64,000 nucleotides of DNA from Agrobacterium cucumeris (lineage in GTDB: Bacteria > Pseudomonadota > Alphaproteobacteria > Rhizobiales > Rhizobiaceae). The translations under genes and the position numbers were made by a program. Below are positions 35,713-44,774 of the stretch, piece after piece. Position 1 is the first letter of the stretch. Each line of letters begins with the position of its first letter. A model generated the notes under the pieces. That model ran no database searches and had not been told where the DNA came from. It worked only from the letters and a program-made list of their open reading frames with translations. The stretch spans positions 1,607,001-1,671,000 of the forward strand of contig NZ_CP080388.1 of NCBI RefSeq assembly GCF_030036535.1, in the 5' to 3' direction.

Positions 35713-37391
35713 CACGTGCGCTTCCCTCCGTTGCCGTCATTGCCGACGCGCATTTTCATGATACCGCCGCCGATTTCGGATTTCCGGGCATCGAGATCGA
35801 TGGCGAGCGCATCACCATGCGCAGCTGGTCGGACACGCGCGAATCTACCCGGGTTTTCAACGAGAGCGCCGATGCGCTGCATGCGGCGCTGGAAGAGGTG
35901 CGGCAGCGCGGCATTCGCCATGTGGTGCTGCTGGGCGACTATACCGATGACGGCCAGCGGGCGACCAGCGAAACGCTGAAGGGCATTCTGGAGCAGCATC
36001 GCGATGCCCATGGCACCGCCTTTTATGCATTGCCCGGAAACCACGATATTTTCGGCCCGCGCGGCCGGCACCATACCAAGGAATTCCTGACAGAAAATGG
36101 CCGATGCCTTTCCGTTTCGAGCGATGCACGGCGGGCCGGAGACCAGGTTGTCATCAGCGACCGGATGTATTGCGAGGGCTATCCAGTGGGCCTCGGCCCC
36201 ATGGCGGCTTTCGGATACTTCCGCCAGCCGGACTACATTCATTGGGAAACGCCGTTCGGTCTCTCCGACTTGGCGGAGGACCGCCTATACGAGGTGCGCT
36301 CGCCCGATGGCCGCAATGTCTACCAGCTGATGGATGCCTCCTATCTCGTCGAGCCGGAGCCGGGTCTCTGGTTACTGATGATCGACGCCAATATTTTCGA
36401 ACCGCTCGACGGTGCGTTCGAAAATGGTGAGGAAGCAGCTTTTACCGACAGCACCTCCGGCGGCTGGAATGCGCTTTTGCGCTGCAAGCCCTTCATCATC
36501 GACTGGATTGCCGATGTGCGTCATAGGGCAGAGGCGCTCGGCAAAACGTTGCTTGGCTTTTCCCACTATCCGGCGCTCGATCCTTTTGATGGCGCAAGCG
36601 GTGCCGAGGGCGCGCTGTTCGGCGACACCAATGTCGTGCGCCGCACGCCGCGCAAAGCGGTGGAGGATGCGCTGCGCGACGCCGGGCTTGCCATCCATTT
36701 CAGCGGGCACCTGCATGTGGAAGGTGTAACAAGGCGCGAGGAAGGGGAGAATTCGCTCACCAATATCGCCGTGCCGTCGCTGGTGGCCTTTCCGCCCGCC
36801 TTCAAGGTTGTCCACCCATCGCGGCAGGAAATCACTGTGGAGACGGTGGAGATGGACGCTCTACCGATCAACAGCCGCATTTGCCGAGGCTATGCGCAGG
36901 AAATGGTGTTGGCCGGCGAAGATGAGGACCGGGCATTTACGGCGGGTAACTACGGTGAGTTTCTGCTTGGCCACAAACGGGCGCTGATCAGGCACCGTTA
37001 TTTCATCAAGGAATGGCCGGCCGAGGTGGTAGCGGCCGTTGCGGATAAAACCGTGCAGGATGTTATTGGCCTGATTGTAAAAAAGGGCACATCCACATCG
37101 GACGGTCTCGCGCTGGCTTCTGAATTGCCGATGTTCGAGCTGATTGCCGATTGGTATTGCCTGCGTCAGGGTGCGGGTCTTGCCCTGCCGCATATCCAGC
37201 CAGAGCGGCTTTCGCTCTATCGGGTACTTGCGGAACGCTTCGGCCGCGAGGCGGATTGCCACGACGGTTCCGTTCAAAGCTTTATCGAAATCTTCTTCGG
37301 TGCGCTCGGCCTGTTTCTGGAACGTGCTGAAGGCAGTTCGCGTGATCTCACGCTTCAGCTCCCTCAACGATATGAGCGCGTAGCGGTTTGA
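35706..37391 (+). CDS. metallophosphoesterase (calcineurin-like)
   Basis: 561 residues. The dinuclear-metal motifs are in order: VIADAHFHD (D14, H16), LLGDYTDDG, LPGNHD, FSHYP and HFSGHLHVEG. The C-terminal 200 residues are a separate domain that I do not recognise. No signal peptide is seen, so it should be cytoplasmic. The ATG overlaps the stop of the phosphatase gene (ATGCTGA), implying translational coupling. Family members cleave phosphomono- or diesters. Here it may open phosphodiesters such as glycerophospho- or cyclic-phospho-sugars before the two monophosphatases act. Confidence 0.85.
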   Translation: MLTRALPSVAVIADAHFHDTAADFGFPGIEIDGERITMRSWSDTRESTRVFNESADALHAALEEVRQRGIRHVVLLGDYTDDGQRATSETLKGILEQHRDAHGTAFYALPGNHDIFGPRGRHHTKEFLTENGRCLSVSSDARRAGDQVVISDRMYCEGYPVGLGPMAAFGYFRQPDYIHWETPFGLSDLAEDRLYEVRSPDGRNVYQLMDASYLVEPEPGLWLLMIDANIFEPLDGAFENGEEAAFTDSTSGGWNALLRCKPFIIDWIADVRHRAEALGKTLLGFSHYPALDPFDGASGAEGALFGDTNVVRRTPRKAVEDALRDAGLAIHFSGHLHVEGVTRREEGENSLTNIAVPSLVAFPPAFKVVHPSRQEITVETVEMDALPINSRICRGYAQEMVLAGEDEDRAFTAGNYGEFLLGHKRALIRHRYFIKEWPAEVVAAVADKTVQDVIGLIVKKGTSTSDGLALASELPMFELIADWYCLRQGAGLALPHIQPERLSLYRVLAERFGREADCHDGSVQSFIEIFFGALGLFLERAEGSSRDLTLQLPQRYERVAV

Positions 37392-37470
37392 TCTGAAGGT
37401 TTTGCAACGGGCCGCCGCATCGCAGCCCGGAGTGCAGACCGGCGGCATGGACGACAAGCGAGGTGATCCG

Positions 37471-39114
37471 ATGGAATCGGTCGTTGTCAGCATCAATCTG
37501 TTCGGCGCGGTGGCGCTGCTGCTTTTCGGCCTTGCGCAGATCAAGGACGGCATGTCGCGCGCATTTGGCGCCAGGCTTCGCACCGGTCTTGCAGCCGGCA
37601 CACGGGGCGGTTTTCGCTCCTTCGTTGCCGGTCTCGTGGCGACGATCGCCTTGCAGAGTTCGACCGCAACCGCGTTGATGGTCGCTTCTTTCGTTGAAAA
37701 AGACCTTATCGCGCCGGCCATGGCGCAGATCGTGCTGCTGGGGGCCAATGTTGGCACCGCGATGACCGCGTGGATTGTCGCGCTCGGGCTCGGCTGGCTG
37801 TCGCCGATGCTCATCCTCGCTGGCGTCATCCTGCTACGGGAAAAATCGGCGCAGCGGCAGGGAGCGGGTGCGGCCCTTGCCGGCGTCGGCCTGATGCTGC
37901 TTTCCCTGCACCTTCTTTCCGCGGCGACCGATCCGATCAGACAATCTCCGGCGCTTGGTCTCTTCATTTCATTGCTTGGCAATGCCTGGCCGGTGGCGCT
38001 GATTTTCTCCGCCGTCCTGGCGGTACTGGCATCTTCCAGTCTGGCGATTGTGGTTCTCATCCTGTCGCTCGCAGCAAGTGGCGGCATCGAAACGAGCCTT
38101 GTCATCGTGCTGGTGCTCGGTGCCAATCTCGGCGGTGCGGTGCCGCCGGTGCTGGCAACGCTGAAAGCGCCGATTGCGGCGCGGCGGGTGACTGTCGGCA
38201 ACCTCATCGTCAGGGCCATCGGCTGTCTTCTGGCCCTGCCTCTTGCCGGATATGGCGCAGTGCTTCTGGATATGTCGCCCTTTTCGCACGCCAATCTCGC
38301 TGTTGATGCGCATCTTTTCTTCAATCTGGCTGTTGCCGCCATCGCATGGCCGCTCTCGCCGCTGCTTTTGCGGGTAACGAAGGCAATGCTGCCGGAAAAA
38401 GAGGGAGGCGAAAGCAGCCACAGCTATCTCGACAGTCACGATCTCGATCAGCCGGTTGCAGCACTTGCCGGTGCGAGCCGCGAGGTGCTGCTGGTCGGCG
38501 ACCTGATCGAGCGCATGCTGCGGCAGGCAAATGGGGCGATGCGCGATAGCGACGTCGCGAAACTCAACGACATCAGCACGCTGGAAGGCCGGGTCGACCG
38601 TATTCAGCATGACATCAAGGTCTATGTCTCGAAGGTCGGGCATGACGGGCTTTGCCGCAAAGACCAGCGCCGCGCGATGGATATCGTCGAATATGCCATC
38701 AATCTCGAACATATCGGCGATATCATCGAGAAAGGCATCCGTCCGGAAATCGCCAAGAAGATCGATCTTGGCCTGCAGTTTTCTGCTGACGGCAAGAATG
38801 AGCTGGAGCGTCTTTTCGCCGTCACACTGGATAATATCCGCATGGCCCAATCGGTTTTCGCGACCCGCAATGCTGATCTTGCCCGCCGGCTGGTGGAAGT
38901 GAAGGAAGATGTGCGGCGCCTCGAAAAGCAGTCTTCGGAGCGCCATCTGCAGCGCCTGCGCGACGGCCGGGCCGATAGCATCCAGACCAGCTCCGTGCAT
39001 CTGGACATGCTGCGCGACCTCAAACGCATCAACGCCCATATCGCCGCCGTTGCTCATCCGATCCTCGATGAAAGCGGCCTCCTGATCGAAAGCCGCATCA
39101 AGCAGGTTGGTTAG
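37471..39114 (+). CDS. Na/Pi-cotransporter family protein with C-terminal PhoU-like domain
   Basis: 547 residues from the ATG at 37471, preceded by GAGGTGA; the frame is open from 37402. Two inverted membrane repeats carry the characteristic QSSTATAL and the second-repeat equivalent VLASSSLAIVVL. The cytoplasmic C-terminal region (about 345-545) is helical and PhoU-like. Bacterial relatives (YjbB/NptA type) move inorganic phosphate across the inner membrane and some export it. As last gene of a three-phosphatase operon it may remove or balance phosphate released inside the cell. Its TAG stop overlaps the TAA stop of the opposite-strand LacI gene. Confidence 0.87.
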   Translation: MESVVVSINLFGAVALLLFGLAQIKDGMSRAFGARLRTGLAAGTRGGFRSFVAGLVATIALQSSTATALMVASFVEKDLIAPAMAQIVLLGANVGTAMTAWIVALGLGWLSPMLILAGVILLREKSAQRQGAGAALAGVGLMLLSLHLLSAATDPIRQSPALGLFISLLGNAWPVALIFSAVLAVLASSSLAIVVLILSLAASGGIETSLVIVLVLGANLGGAVPPVLATLKAPIAARRVTVGNLIVRAIGCLLALPLAGYGAVLLDMSPFSHANLAVDAHLFFNLAVAAIAWPLSPLLLRVTKAMLPEKEGGESSHSYLDSHDLDQPVAALAGASREVLLVGDLIERMLRQANGAMRDSDVAKLNDISTLEGRVDRIQHDIKVYVSKVGHDGLCRKDQRRAMDIVEYAINLEHIGDIIEKGIRPEIAKKIDLGLQFSADGKNELERLFAVTLDNIRMAQSVFATRNADLARRLVEVKEDVRRLEKQSSERHLQRLRDGRADSIQTSSVHLDMLRDLKRINAHIAAVAHPILDESGLLIESRIKQVG

Positions 39115-40097
39115 CGCGCGGTGATGCGCTCGACCATGGAAACGGGCACGACCTGAAGCCGGGTTTCCGGCAGGTCGCTGTCGAGTGCGGTCAGGACTTT
39201 CTCGGTCAGCGCGTCGAAGGATTGGGCAACGGTGGTCAGTTGATAGCTTTTCCAGCCGGCCTGCGGAATATCATCGAAACCGACGATCGAGAGATCTTCC
39301 GGCACCCGGCGACCCATTTCCAGACGTGCGGCGTCCATGAAACCGAGCGCCAGCAGATCGGTCACGCAGAATGCGCCATCGATCGCCTTGTCGGCCAGCA
39401 ATTCGCAACCGGCCTGATAACCGCTGTCATAGCTCGTTGGTCCGCCGGACCAGGGAACGACCTCGATGCCTTCGATGGTCATGCGCTGGGTGAAGGCGCC
39501 GGCGCGGCGCAGCTGCGCCGGGGTCTGGCTGCCGCTGGAAATGACCGCGACCTTGCGGCACTTGGCCGCCACAAGCCGCATGGCGGCAAGGTCGGCCCCG
39601 TGGGAATCGTCGCTCAGCACCATATTGGTGTCAGTGCGGTCGAGACGCTGGTTGATGAGGATGAGGCGCACGCCATTGGCGATGCATTCATCAACGATCG
39701 AAGCCGGCGGTTCGCCGGAGAGAACGACGATCGCCTGGGCGCGGAACTCGAAAAGAAGCTCGATCAGCGGCGCGATGTCCTTGCGCGCATCCGCCGCATT
39801 CAGCAGCAGGCATTGCAGGCCGCGGCGCAGAAGGCCGATGCTGAGCAGATCAAGCTGCTTTGAAATGAAGGGCGAACTCAGATTGGCGCCGACGACACCG
39901 ATGAGGTTGGAGCGATCATTATTAAGGCCCTGCGCCAGACGATTGACGCGGTAGCCAAGTTCCTGCGCGGCTTTCAGCACCTTGCGCCGCACCACCTTCG
40001 AAACGCTCCCGCCGGGAGTGAAGGTGCGCGAGACGGCGGAGCGCGAGACCCCGGCCTTTTTTGCCACCTCTTCGGCTGTCACGAACCCTCTCGCCAT
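39111..40097 (-). CDS. LacI-family regulator of the phosphorylated-carbohydrate importer
   Basis: 328 residues. The HTH reads TAEEVAKKAGVSRSAVSRTFTPGG and the hinge helix region VNRLAQGLNNDRSNLIG. The periplasmic-binding-like effector domain follows, with VGFDDIPQAGWKSYQLTTV. A threonine-proline-glycine rich turn replaces the usual N-x-x-x-V recognition spacing. It is divergent from the importer permease gene, with two related palindromic sites in the 517-nt gap, so it likely represses both directions. It converges with the Na/Pi gene, and the two stop codons overlap in TTAG. Confidence 0.88.
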   Translation of the reverse strand: MARGFVTAEEVAKKAGVSRSAVSRTFTPGGSVSKVVRRKVLKAAQELGYRVNRLAQGLNNDRSNLIGVVGANLSSPFISKQLDLLSIGLLRRGLQCLLLNAADARKDIAPLIELLFEFRAQAIVVLSGEPPASIVDECIANGVRLILINQRLDRTDTNMVLSDDSHGADLAAMRLVAAKCRKVAVISSGSQTPAQLRRAGAFTQRMTIEGIEVVPWSGGPTSYDSGYQAGCELLADKAIDGAFCVTDLLALGFMDAARLEMGRRVPEDLSIVGFDDIPQAGWKSYQLTTVAQSFDALTEKVLTALDSDLPETRLQVVPVSMVERITAR

Positions 40098-40614
40098 TCA
40101 ACTCCCCCGGTTGCGAAATCCTATGCCTGATATCACAGGCGATGTGGCGTCGGCTATTCCAATCGAAATTTTTCGGCTGCCTGCCGCTGCGCTTGAGTGG
40201 GATGACCGCGCACATCCCGGGTAAATGTCTCATTCGTTCCATTGCCCTCGCGTCGGGAAAAACATTCCTCTGAATGTCGCGCTCAAAAAATTACAGTTTT
40301 GTGACAAAAAGACGTTTTAAAACAAATAAATAAGATAGTGATCACGTGTGCATTTTTTCGTTGACAAAACGTCTTTTAAGACGGATCATGCATTCCAAGG
40401 TGAAGTGAGTTATGGAATTTTTATTCTACCTCCGCTTTGCCGGCGATGTTTTCGGGAGGAGCTGGGATCATCGTTGTGGGCGGGTTGGAAGCCCGCTTCT
40501 GAAGCATTGATGCATTGTTGAAGGTCACGCACGCGCCGTCTGTTTTTCAGGCTTCGCGAAGGCAGATGCTTGCCGGCGTGTCAGGGCAATGGCGTGGCCA
40601 TACGGGGAGAGATA
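40098..40614. other. 517-nt regulatory region of the importer operon, with possible 32-codon leader ORF
   Basis: Contains two related operator candidates and a promoter (see the separate entry). Downstream of the promoter a short open frame runs from ATG 40412 to TGA 40510 (32 codons), with an AAGGTGA-like ribosome site. It begins MEFLFYLRFAG and resembles nothing I know; it could be a leader peptide or chance. The remaining leader to 40614 has GGGGAG before the permease ATG. Confidence 0.5.
40306..40389 (+). promoter_or_regulatory. twin LacI-type operators overlapping a promoter
   Basis: Site 1 (40306-40323) contains GACGTTTTAAAAC with the perfect palindrome GTTTTAAAAC. Site 2 (40366-40383) contains CGTCTTTTAAGACG. 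Read on opposite strands both share AAAAGACGTTTT. TGACAAAA precedes each at exactly 60-bp spacing. TTGACA (40361-40366) and GATCAT (40384-40389) with a 17-nt spacer form a sigma70-like promoter whose spacer is site 2. Confidence 0.65.
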
Positions 40615-42468
40615 ATGGCTCTTTTAAGCGAATCGACGAAGGCGGAGGCATTGGGGCGTCCCCCTGCGACCGCGCCTTCGGCATGGCAGGCCTGGCGATA
40701 CCGCCTCAAGGTCGCGCTCCGGGAGCCGACGACGCTGATCGGCGTTCTGACGGCCCTGCTTTTTACCTATCTGATCGTCGTTCCGATCATTTCGATTATT
40801 CTCGACGCCGTCCGCGTCCAGTTCGGCCATGAACGGCGTCTTGGCAAGGATGTTGGCGACCTCACGCTTTATTATCTCGACAGGGCGTTTTTCTCGCCTG
40901 TCGCGACAGACCTCTTCTGGCGGCCGCTCTTTAACACGCTGACAGTGGCTTTCGGGGCGATCGCGCTTTCGCTGGTCATCGGCACCGTGCTTGCCTGGCT
41001 TATCAGCCGGACGGACATGTTCGGCCGCCGCTGGTTCGCCACCGCGCTGATCGTGCCCTATATGCTGCCGGCCTGGACCTTTGCGCTGGCGTGGACGACC
41101 CTGTTCAAGAACCGCACCGTTGGCGGCCAGCCCGGCTGGTTCGAGGCTATCGGCCTCACACCGCCGGACTGGGTTGCCTATGGGCGTTTCCCGATCACCA
41201 TCATCCTTGCCCTGCATTATACGCCTTTCGTCATCCTGCTGTTCGGCTCGGCGCTTCGCCGCTTCGACTCGCAGCTTGAAGATTCCGCCCGCATTCTCGG
41301 TGCACACCGTTATCAGGTGGCCTTGCAGGTCATCATGCCGCTGATGCGCCCGGCGCTGTTGTCTTCCATGGTGCTGATCTTTGCGAAGTGCCTCGGTGAA
41401 TTCGGCGTACCCTATGTTCTCGGGCTGCCCGTGAAGTTCGAAGTCCTGTCCACCTCGTTGTTCCGCAGCATTGCTTCGCGCCAGACCGGTGTTGCCGGTG
41501 TCGTTGCGGCCTCAATCATGCTCATCGGCATCGTCACGCTGATGATCGATGCCCGCCTCGTTCGCGAAGCGCGCCGGTTCGTGACCATCGGTTCGAAAGG
41601 CTCGATGAACCGGCAAAACCGCCTCGGCAAGATGCGGCTTCCGGCAACCGGCTTTGCGGCTGCCATCTTCATCCTCAGCGTCGGTCTGCCGCTTCTGACG
41701 CTGGCGCTCTCGACCATCATGAAAATGCCGGCCAAATTCACGCTCGACAACTTCACGCTCGATTACTGGATTGGCACCAACCTCAACACCGTTGCTCTGC
41801 AGACCGGCGTTCTTTTGAGCCCCGATCTATGGGCGGCGGCGAAAAACACGATGATGATCGTCGGGCTTGCCTCGCTGACATCAGGCGTTCTCGGTCTCCT
41901 GGTCGGTTATGTCGTCATCCGCACGCCGGTGCGCGCCCTTTCGGTCTATCTGCGACAGGTAACGTTCCTGCCCTATCTCGTGCCCGGCATCGCTTTTGCC
42001 GCCGCCTATTTGTCGCTGTTTGCCGTTCCGCGCGGGCCGATGCCGGCGCTCTATGGCACGGTGACGATCCTCATACTGGCGCTGATTGCCGACCAGATGC
42101 CCTATGCCTCACGCGCCGGCATCTCGGCCATGACGCAGCTTGGAAAGGACCCGGAAGAGGCGGCGCAGATTGCCGGCGCCGGCTGGTTCCGTCGCATGAT
42201 CTCCATCGTCATCCCGATCCAGAAGGGATCGCTGGTGACGGGGGTTCTCCTGCCCTTCATCTCGGGCATCAAGGGCTTGAGCCTCTTCGTCATCCTGGCC
42301 GTGCCGAGCACGGACGTGCTGACCACCTATTCGCTGCGACTGGTCGATTACCACTACACGCAGGCCGCCAACGCCGTGGTGCTGATCATCGCCGGCATCG
42401 CCTATTTCGGTACGCAGTTGGCCCAGAAACTGACCCGCACAAATCTTGCAGAAGGACTTGGAAGCTGA
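40615..42468 (+). CDS. FbpB/AfuB-type ABC permease, two fused permease domains
   Basis: 617 residues from the ATG at 40615 (GGGGAG six nt before). About 12 membrane segments form two permease modules in one chain, as in FbpB/SfuB/AfuB. The two coupling loops are LEDSARILGAHRYQVALQVIMPL (first half) and PEEAAQIAGAGWFRRMISIVIPI (second half). Annotation pipelines would call it an iron(III) permease. With the neighbouring phosphatases and the non-ferric binding proteins I favour phosphorylated sugars, as shown for AfuABC of Actinobacillus. The stop overlaps the ATPase start. Confidence 0.85.
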   Translation: MALLSESTKAEALGRPPATAPSAWQAWRYRLKVALREPTTLIGVLTALLFTYLIVVPIISIILDAVRVQFGHERRLGKDVGDLTLYYLDRAFFSPVATDLFWRPLFNTLTVAFGAIALSLVIGTVLAWLISRTDMFGRRWFATALIVPYMLPAWTFALAWTTLFKNRTVGGQPGWFEAIGLTPPDWVAYGRFPITIILALHYTPFVILLFGSALRRFDSQLEDSARILGAHRYQVALQVIMPLMRPALLSSMVLIFAKCLGEFGVPYVLGLPVKFEVLSTSLFRSIASRQTGVAGVVAASIMLIGIVTLMIDARLVREARRFVTIGSKGSMNRQNRLGKMRLPATGFAAAIFILSVGLPLLTLALSTIMKMPAKFTLDNFTLDYWIGTNLNTVALQTGVLLSPDLWAAAKNTMMIVGLASLTSGVLGLLVGYVVIRTPVRALSVYLRQVTFLPYLVPGIAFAAAYLSLFAVPRGPMPALYGTVTILILALIADQMPYASRAGISAMTQLGKDPEEAAQIAGAGWFRRMISIVIPIQKGSLVTGVLLPFISGIKGLSLFVILAVPSTDVLTTYSLRLVDYHYTQAANAVVLIIAGIAYFGTQLAQKLTRTNLAEGLGS

Positions 42469-43601
42469 TGCCTACCATCAACCTGCGCGGTGCGCAGAAA
42501 AACTACGGTGTGAATTCCGCAAATGCGGTTTCCGATCTCGATCTTGAAATCCGTGACGGCGAGTTCATGTGCCTGCTCGGCCCTTCCGGCTGTGGCAAGA
42601 CCACGACGCTGCGGATGATCGCCGGCCTCGAAAACCTCTCCGGCGGGGAAATCCGCGTCGGCGACCGGGTGATCGATTCCGTTACCGATGGCATCTTCGT
42701 GCCGCCGGAAAAGCGTGAAATGGGCCTGGTCTTCCAGAGCTATGCGCTGTGGCCGCATTTGACGATCGAGCGCAACACGGATTTCGGCCTGCGTCTGCGC
42801 AAGCTGCCGAAGGCCGAACGTGAAGCCCGTGTCGAACGCGTCATGCAGGCGCTCGATATCGCCAAATATCGCGATCGTTACCCGTCGCAGCTTTCCGGTG
42901 GCCAGCAGCAGCGCGTGGCGCTTGCCCGCATGCTGGCCGTCAATCCCGGCGTTCTGCTTCTGGACGAACCACTCTCCAATCTGGATGCCCGGCTGCGGCT
43001 GGAAATGCGCGCCGAACTGAAGCGGCTGCACAAGGAGTTCAAGACCACCATCGTCTTCGTGACGCACGACCAGTGGGAAGCCATGACGCTTGCCACCACC
43101 ATCGCCGTCATGAACGAGGGCACGCTGCAGCAGATGGGCACGCCGAACGATATCTATGATCGCCCGGCCAACCGCTTCGTCGCCGAATTCGTCGGCAGCC
43201 CGCCGATCAATATCCTGACCTTCGGCCAGCCCGGCGTCTCCGATGTTGCCGATAAGGGGGAGGCCTATTTTGCAGCGCGTTATCCGCAGCTGCGCGGCAT
43301 TGCCTCGGTCGGCATGCGGCCGGAGGCGATGGGTTACGTGATGAAGCCGGAAGACGTGCCACAGGGCAGCTTCTCCGGCGAGATGACGGTGACGGGCGTA
43401 TTGCCAACCGGCGGCAGCTGGATTCTTGAACTGAGAAGTGAAAACCACACGCTGTTCCTCACCACTCATTCCCTGCCGCGTATCGACAGCGGCGACCGCG
43501 TGTTTTTCCACGTGCCGCCGGAAGCCCTGCACGCTTTCGATGCAAAGGGACAGCGGGTCACCGAGGCAGACGCCGTTCTACGCAACAGCACCTACAACTG
43601 A
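42468..43601 (+). CDS. FbpC/AfuC-type ABC transporter ATPase
   Basis: 377 residues from the ATG at 42468, overlapping the permease stop by one base (TGATG); the frame is open upstream inside the permease gene. Walker A GPSGCGKTTT, Q-loop VFQSYALWPH, signature LSGGQQQRVALARM, Walker B VLLLDEPLSNLD and H-loop FVTHDQWEAM are intact. A C-terminal TOBE-type domain (about 290-360) is present. It drives the fused permease encoded before it. The gene is followed after 34 nt by the first of three binding-protein genes. Confidence 0.9.
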   Translation: MPTINLRGAQKNYGVNSANAVSDLDLEIRDGEFMCLLGPSGCGKTTTLRMIAGLENLSGGEIRVGDRVIDSVTDGIFVPPEKREMGLVFQSYALWPHLTIERNTDFGLRLRKLPKAEREARVERVMQALDIAKYRDRYPSQLSGGQQQRVALARMLAVNPGVLLLDEPLSNLDARLRLEMRAELKRLHKEFKTTIVFVTHDQWEAMTLATTIAVMNEGTLQQMGTPNDIYDRPANRFVAEFVGSPPINILTFGQPGVSDVADKGEAYFAARYPQLRGIASVGMRPEAMGYVMKPEDVPQGSFSGEMTVTGVLPTGGSWILELRSENHTLFLTTHSLPRIDSGDRVFFHVPPEALHAFDAKGQRVTEADAVLRNSTYN

Positions 43602-43635
43602 AAACGCCGGCAAAAACGGCTGAAGGAGAAGCAGT

Positions 43636-44760
43636 ATGAAGCGGACAATGACGGGTTTGAGCCGGCTGTTATGTGCAACGGCAATTGTCGCAACGTTTGG
43701 CGGCGCGGCGAAGGCGGAAGAGCCGTTCGACCTCAATGCACTGATCGAGGCGGCAAAAAAGGAAAAACCGATCACCGTTTATGACAGCACCGGCAAGATC
43801 GTCGAAATGGCGAAGAACTTTGCCGCGAAATATGGTGTCGGTGCCGAGGGTGCGAAGGTCAAGGCCTCGGCCCAGCTGGAAATGATCATCCGCGAGGCGC
43901 GCGCCAACAATATTCAGGGCGATGTCTCGATCATCAGCGATGCGCCGGCGGCGATGGCGCAGCTTATTCCGATGGGTTTTGTCGAAAGCTGGCTGCCGCC
44001 GGATATGGCCGGCAATATTCCGCCGGAATATCAGGATCCGCTCACCGTCGTCACCAGCGCCAACGTCTGGGCCTATAATAGCGAGCTTTTCGACAAATGC
44101 CCCGTTTCCAACATCTGGGAACTGACCGACCCGAAGTGGAAGGGCAAGGTGGCGATGCAGGATCCGCTGGGCAAGGCATCCTATGTCGACTGGTTCAACC
44201 AGATGGCCAAGCACGGCGATGGTGAGGTGAAAGCCGCCTACAAGGCGCTCTATGGCAAGGATCTCGAAACAGCAGAGACGAGCGCGACCGCAGCCTGGGT
44301 AAAGGCACTTGCTGCCAACGCCCCGCTTTTGACCGACGCCGATGCGGCGGCCGCCGAAGCCGTGGGTTCGCCCGGCCAGAAGGACGCGTTCATGGGCCTC
44401 ATCAGCTCGGCCAAGTTCCGTGACAATGCCGAGAAGGGCATGAAACTTGGCCTCTGCAAGGAGCTGAAGCCGTGGGCCGGCTGGCTTTATCCGGGCGTCG
44501 GCCTGATTACCAAGGGCACGAACAGCCCGAACGCGGCGAAGCTCTTCATTCACTACATCATGACCGCTGAAGGCATCGCGCCGCAGGCAATCGACGGCAA
44601 GATGTCGACGAACAAGGAGGTGAGCCTGCCTGCCGACGAGCCTTCGGGTATCGGCGCGGTTCTTAATGACATCCTGCCCTACAGCATGGCCACCAGCCTT
44701 GACGACTGGGATGCGCGCGAAACCTGGCAGGACTTCTGGCGCGTGAACTACAAAAAATAA
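43636..44760 (+). CDS. AfuA/FbpA-type periplasmic binding protein 1
   Basis: 374 residues with a signal peptide ending near GGAAKAEE. It belongs to the type-2 periplasmic binding fold of the FbpA/AfuA/PhnS group. Ligand-side blocks include ITVYDSTGKIVEMA (50-59), GDVSIISDAPAAMAQ and NVWAYNSELFDKCPV. The C-terminal tyrosine pair that binds Fe(III) in FbpA is not seen, so iron is unlikely. A phosphorylated carbohydrate or other phosphate ester is more plausible given the neighbours. It is the first of three tandem paralogues that share most blocks. Confidence 0.83.
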   Translation: MKRTMTGLSRLLCATAIVATFGGAAKAEEPFDLNALIEAAKKEKPITVYDSTGKIVEMAKNFAAKYGVGAEGAKVKASAQLEMIIREARANNIQGDVSIISDAPAAMAQLIPMGFVESWLPPDMAGNIPPEYQDPLTVVTSANVWAYNSELFDKCPVSNIWELTDPKWKGKVAMQDPLGKASYVDWFNQMAKHGDGEVKAAYKALYGKDLETAETSATAAWVKALAANAPLLTDADAAAAEAVGSPGQKDAFMGLISSAKFRDNAEKGMKLGLCKELKPWAGWLYPGVGLITKGTNSPNAAKLFIHYIMTAEGIAPQAIDGKMSTNKEVSLPADEPSGIGAVLNDILPYSMATSLDDWDARETWQDFWRVNYKK

Positions 44761-44774
44761 CGGGGGAGCACTTG

